This document shows, piece after piece, positions 62,413-64,000 of a stretch of DNA of 64,000 nucleotides. Numbering within the stretch: position 1 is the first letter of the stretch; every line of letters starts with the position of its first letter. The notes beneath the pieces were generated by a model. That model saw only the letters and a program-made list of their open reading frames with translations. It was not told where the DNA came from and did no database searches. The position numbers and the translations under genes were made by a program. The stretch lies in assembly GCA_963811225.1 (NCBI GenBank), contig CAWEQO010000015.1, positions 1-64,000 of the forward strand, read 5' to 3'. Source of the stretch: CAWEQO01 sp963811225 (lineage in GTDB: Bacteria; Chloroflexota; Anaerolineae; Anaerolineales; Anaerolineaceae).

Positions 62413-63228
62413 ATGACCGAATCCATGTTTGATTCCACCTTAATTAAGGCTCTGACGGAGCCCTTCCACCCGATGTTTGTGGAGTGGAAACCGCAGGTAA
62501 CCACCAAGGATGGCTCTAAAGCCCTGGCGGCTGCCTACGTCGACGCGCGCCACTACCAGCACCGCCTCGATTCCCTGGCCCCGGGTTGGGAAACCGAGTA
62601 CGAGTTCATCAAGCCGGACGGTTCGCTGGTCAAGTGCCGCCTGACGCTCCACGGCGTTACCCGCGAGGAGGTCGGCGAGTCCGACCCAGGCGAGGACAAT
62701 ACCGCCACCAGCGCCGTCGCCCAGTCGTTCAAGCGCGCTTGCGCTGCCTTTGGCTTAGGCCGCTATCTATACTTCCTGCCTCAGGTCTGGAGCGAGTACG
62801 ACGCCAAGTCGCGCCGCATCACAACCCCACCTGCGCTGCCCGCCTGGGCCAAACCCGGCGGTAGCGGCTACCCAATGAGCGAGGGCGAGCACAGCAGCAA
62901 TGGCAGCGGCAACGGCGGCGCCGAGGCCAAACCGGCCCGGGCGCGCAAAGCCGCAGCCGCCCAGAAGGCCAAGCCGGAGGAGCCGTCTGAGGCAATCGCG
63001 GAGACGGGCGCAGCCACCCCCACCGAGACGCCCCACATCATGAGCCGCGAGGATGCCGCCGGCATCATCTTCTCGCTGCGTCCCAAGACCCGCCCGGAAC
63101 TGTCCGGTAAGACACTCGGCGAGGTAGCCGAGGCCGCTCCAGACATACTGGTGTGGCTGGCCGAACAGTATACCCCAACCCCAGAAACAGAACAGCTCAA
63201 GGAGGCAGCCCAGATATTGAATCAATAA
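62413..63228 (+). CDS. Rad52-family single-strand annealing protein
   Basis: A 271-aa protein. The N-terminal about 140 residues match the Rad52/Rad22 DNA-binding fold: 'AAAYVDARHYQHRLDSLAPGWE' (split: AYVDARHY, LDSLAPGWETEY), KCRLTLHGVTREEVGE and AVAQSFKRACAAFGLGRYLY. The related DdrA of Deinococcus protects DNA ends. The C-terminal part is Ala/Lys/Glu-rich linker and a small helical tail. It probably anneals single strands in repair. GAGAGGAT precedes the ATG. It lies just before ssb. Confidence 0.85.
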   Translation: MTESMFDSTLIKALTEPFHPMFVEWKPQVTTKDGSKALAAAYVDARHYQHRLDSLAPGWETEYEFIKPDGSLVKCRLTLHGVTREEVGESDPGEDNTATSAVAQSFKRACAAFGLGRYLYFLPQVWSEYDAKSRRITTPPALPAWAKPGGSGYPMSEGEHSSNGSGNGGAEAKPARARKAAAAQKAKPEEPSEAIAETGAATPTETPHIMSREDAAGIIFSLRPKTRPELSGKTLGEVAEAAPDILVWLAEQYTPTPETEQLKEAAQILNQ

Positions 63229-63373
63229 GCCGTATGGAAGGCTAACTATCAACCGAAAAAACTTGATGCCCTGTAGATAAATGAGCCCAAAGCCGGCTCA
63301 AACCTGAACCCGTTTCTCAAGTTTATGGATGAGAGTGACTGCCTGATGCAGCGCTCTCTAAAGGAGAAAGACC

Positions 63374-63796
63374 ATGTTCCATACTGTGATTTTGGTGGGC
63401 AATCTCGGTCGTGAGCCAGAAATGCGCTACACACCCGAGGGCCAGTCTGTGACCAATTTCAGCGTGGCGAGCAACCGCCAGTACACCAACAGCGCCGGAG
63501 AGCAAATCAAAGAGACCGTTTGGTTCCGCATCGCTGTGTGGGGCAAGCAAGCCGAGACCTGCAACCAATACCTGCGTAAAGGCAGCCGGGTGCTGATCGA
63601 AGGCCGCTTGAACCCCGACCCGGAGACCGGAGGACCCCGAATCTGGGAAGGCAATGGGCGTCACGGCGCCTCCTATGAGGTCACTGCGCATACGGTGCGC
63701 TTCCTTTCTACACGAGAAGAAGACCAGGCCAACGCCGAGGGCGAATCGAACGGATCGAGCGCCGGTTCGGGGGAACAGGAAGAAATCCCGTTCTAA
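63374..63796 (+). CDS. ssb: Single-stranded DNA-binding protein
   Basis: A 140-aa OB-fold SSB. It begins FHTVILVGNLGREPEMRYT, with VTNFSVASNR and WFRIAVWGKQAE typical of the fold. The C-terminus is acidic and ends QEEIPF, the tip that recruits repair partners. Length is typical. AAAGGAG lies before the ATG. It is 145 bases after the Rad52-like gene and probably functions with it in recombination or repair. A strong terminator follows. Confidence 0.96.
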   Translation: MFHTVILVGNLGREPEMRYTPEGQSVTNFSVASNRQYTNSAGEQIKETVWFRIAVWGKQAETCNQYLRKGSRVLIEGRLNPDPETGGPRIWEGNGRHGASYEVTAHTVRFLSTREEDQANAEGESNGSSAGSGEQEEIPF

Positions 63797-63830
63797 CCTG
63801 AAATTCTAAAACGATTGACTGATATCACGT

Positions 63831-63864
63831 AAAAAAGGTGCGGGCGAAAGCTCGCACCTTTTTT
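63831..63864 (+). terminator. Intrinsic terminator after ssb
   Basis: A stem of 15 bp (A-tract, GGTGCGGGC, with one G-T) and a GAAA tetraloop, followed by the T-run. It is textbook and works in both directions. Confidence 0.9.
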
Positions 63865-64000
63865 ATGTGTACCATTCTTCTCACAACTGTACCCAATACC
63901 CTGCAAGTGTCACTTCGTCAGGAGAAAACTTCTAGAGTACTAGCCAATGCAAATCTCGATTCTACGAATTATTTACCCGCCTCCAATAAAATTCTTATCT
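63865..64000. other. Trailing stretch, nothing recognised
   Basis: A 136-base AT-rich end of the window with no coding frame or RNA gene seen. Confidence 0.35.

Noticed and set aside
62413..63796. Prophage recombination module
   Set aside because: Rad52-like and ssb genes are typical of phages, but there are no integrase, capsid or repressor genes within reach, and gene style matches the neighbours.

Overview
The window looks like chromosomal DNA of an uncultured or little-studied member of the Chloroflexota, probably class Anaerolineae. This is inference from style. It has GC-rich single-copy genes, a lipoprotein with a bacterial NBR1-type Ig-like domain, secreted proteins with long Thr/Pro linkers, ADP-forming acyl-CoA synthetase, indolepyruvate ferredoxin oxidoreductase and many molybdenum hydroxylase subunits. 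No rRNA, tRNA, CRISPR array, insertion sequence or phage module was seen.

Layout. 0.2-13.1 kb (mostly + strand) is housekeeping and carbohydrate metabolism: a GxGYxYP-type protein, phosphoglucomutase, a DUF202 membrane protein, an NBR1-Ig lipoprotein, a DmpA-type peptidase, a kinase-like phosphotransferase, a thioredoxin-CcdA fusion, an SRPBCC protein and a GH3 glycosidase. 13.5-15.1 kb holds a patatin and an acyl-ACP thioesterase. 15.2-18.0 kb is a self-contained two-gene unit, a 734-aa GHKL-type ATPase followed by a 2H phosphoesterase, closed by a perfect palindrome. 18.1-20.1 kb is a NarL-type two-component pair. 20.2-23.3 kb holds DoxX, an SDR with a C-terminal extension, an SRPBCC protein and a small ferredoxin-like-fold protein.

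23.3-41.0 kb (- strand) is a tightly packed, probably co-transcribed catabolic locus. Reading from its promoter: iorA, iorB, ADP-forming acyl-CoA synthetase, HisC-like aminotransferase, LarA-like racemase, IclR regulator, pyrB (frameshifted), a molybdenum hydroxylase large subunit, an unusual FAD/[2Fe-2S] fusion, a second FAD subunit, a second [2Fe-2S] subunit, a second Mo subunit and a hydantoinase/dihydropyrimidinase. A textbook sigma70 promoter overlapped by an IclR-like palindrome sits at its head. The genes suggest opening of N-heterocycles or hydantoins to carbamoyl amino acids, then transamination, 2-oxoacid oxidation to acyl-CoA and ATP formation.

41.2-43.3 kb holds an esterase and a GT9 glycosyltransferase, both with single-base frameshifts, converging on a 42-bp-arm hairpin that includes the last codons of both genes. 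43.3-43.9 kb is a cluster of about six ~60-bp palindromic repeats. 44.3-57.3 kb is a signalling and cell-surface locus: hybrid histidine kinase, CpaE-like receiver protein with a degenerate P-loop, secreted SLT-like protein, an acidic membrane protein with a sortase-like but cysteine-less domain, an HD-GYP sensor and a Thr-rich surface protein. 57.3-62.2 kb has membrane proteins, a DUF116 protein, a GH4 glycosidase and a GT2. 62.4-63.8 kb has a Rad52-family annealing protein and ssb.

Two genome-scale patterns stand out. Intergenic ends carry remarkably long, near-perfect hairpins, and there are at least two families of dispersed palindromic repeats, one showing base-pair covariation between copies.
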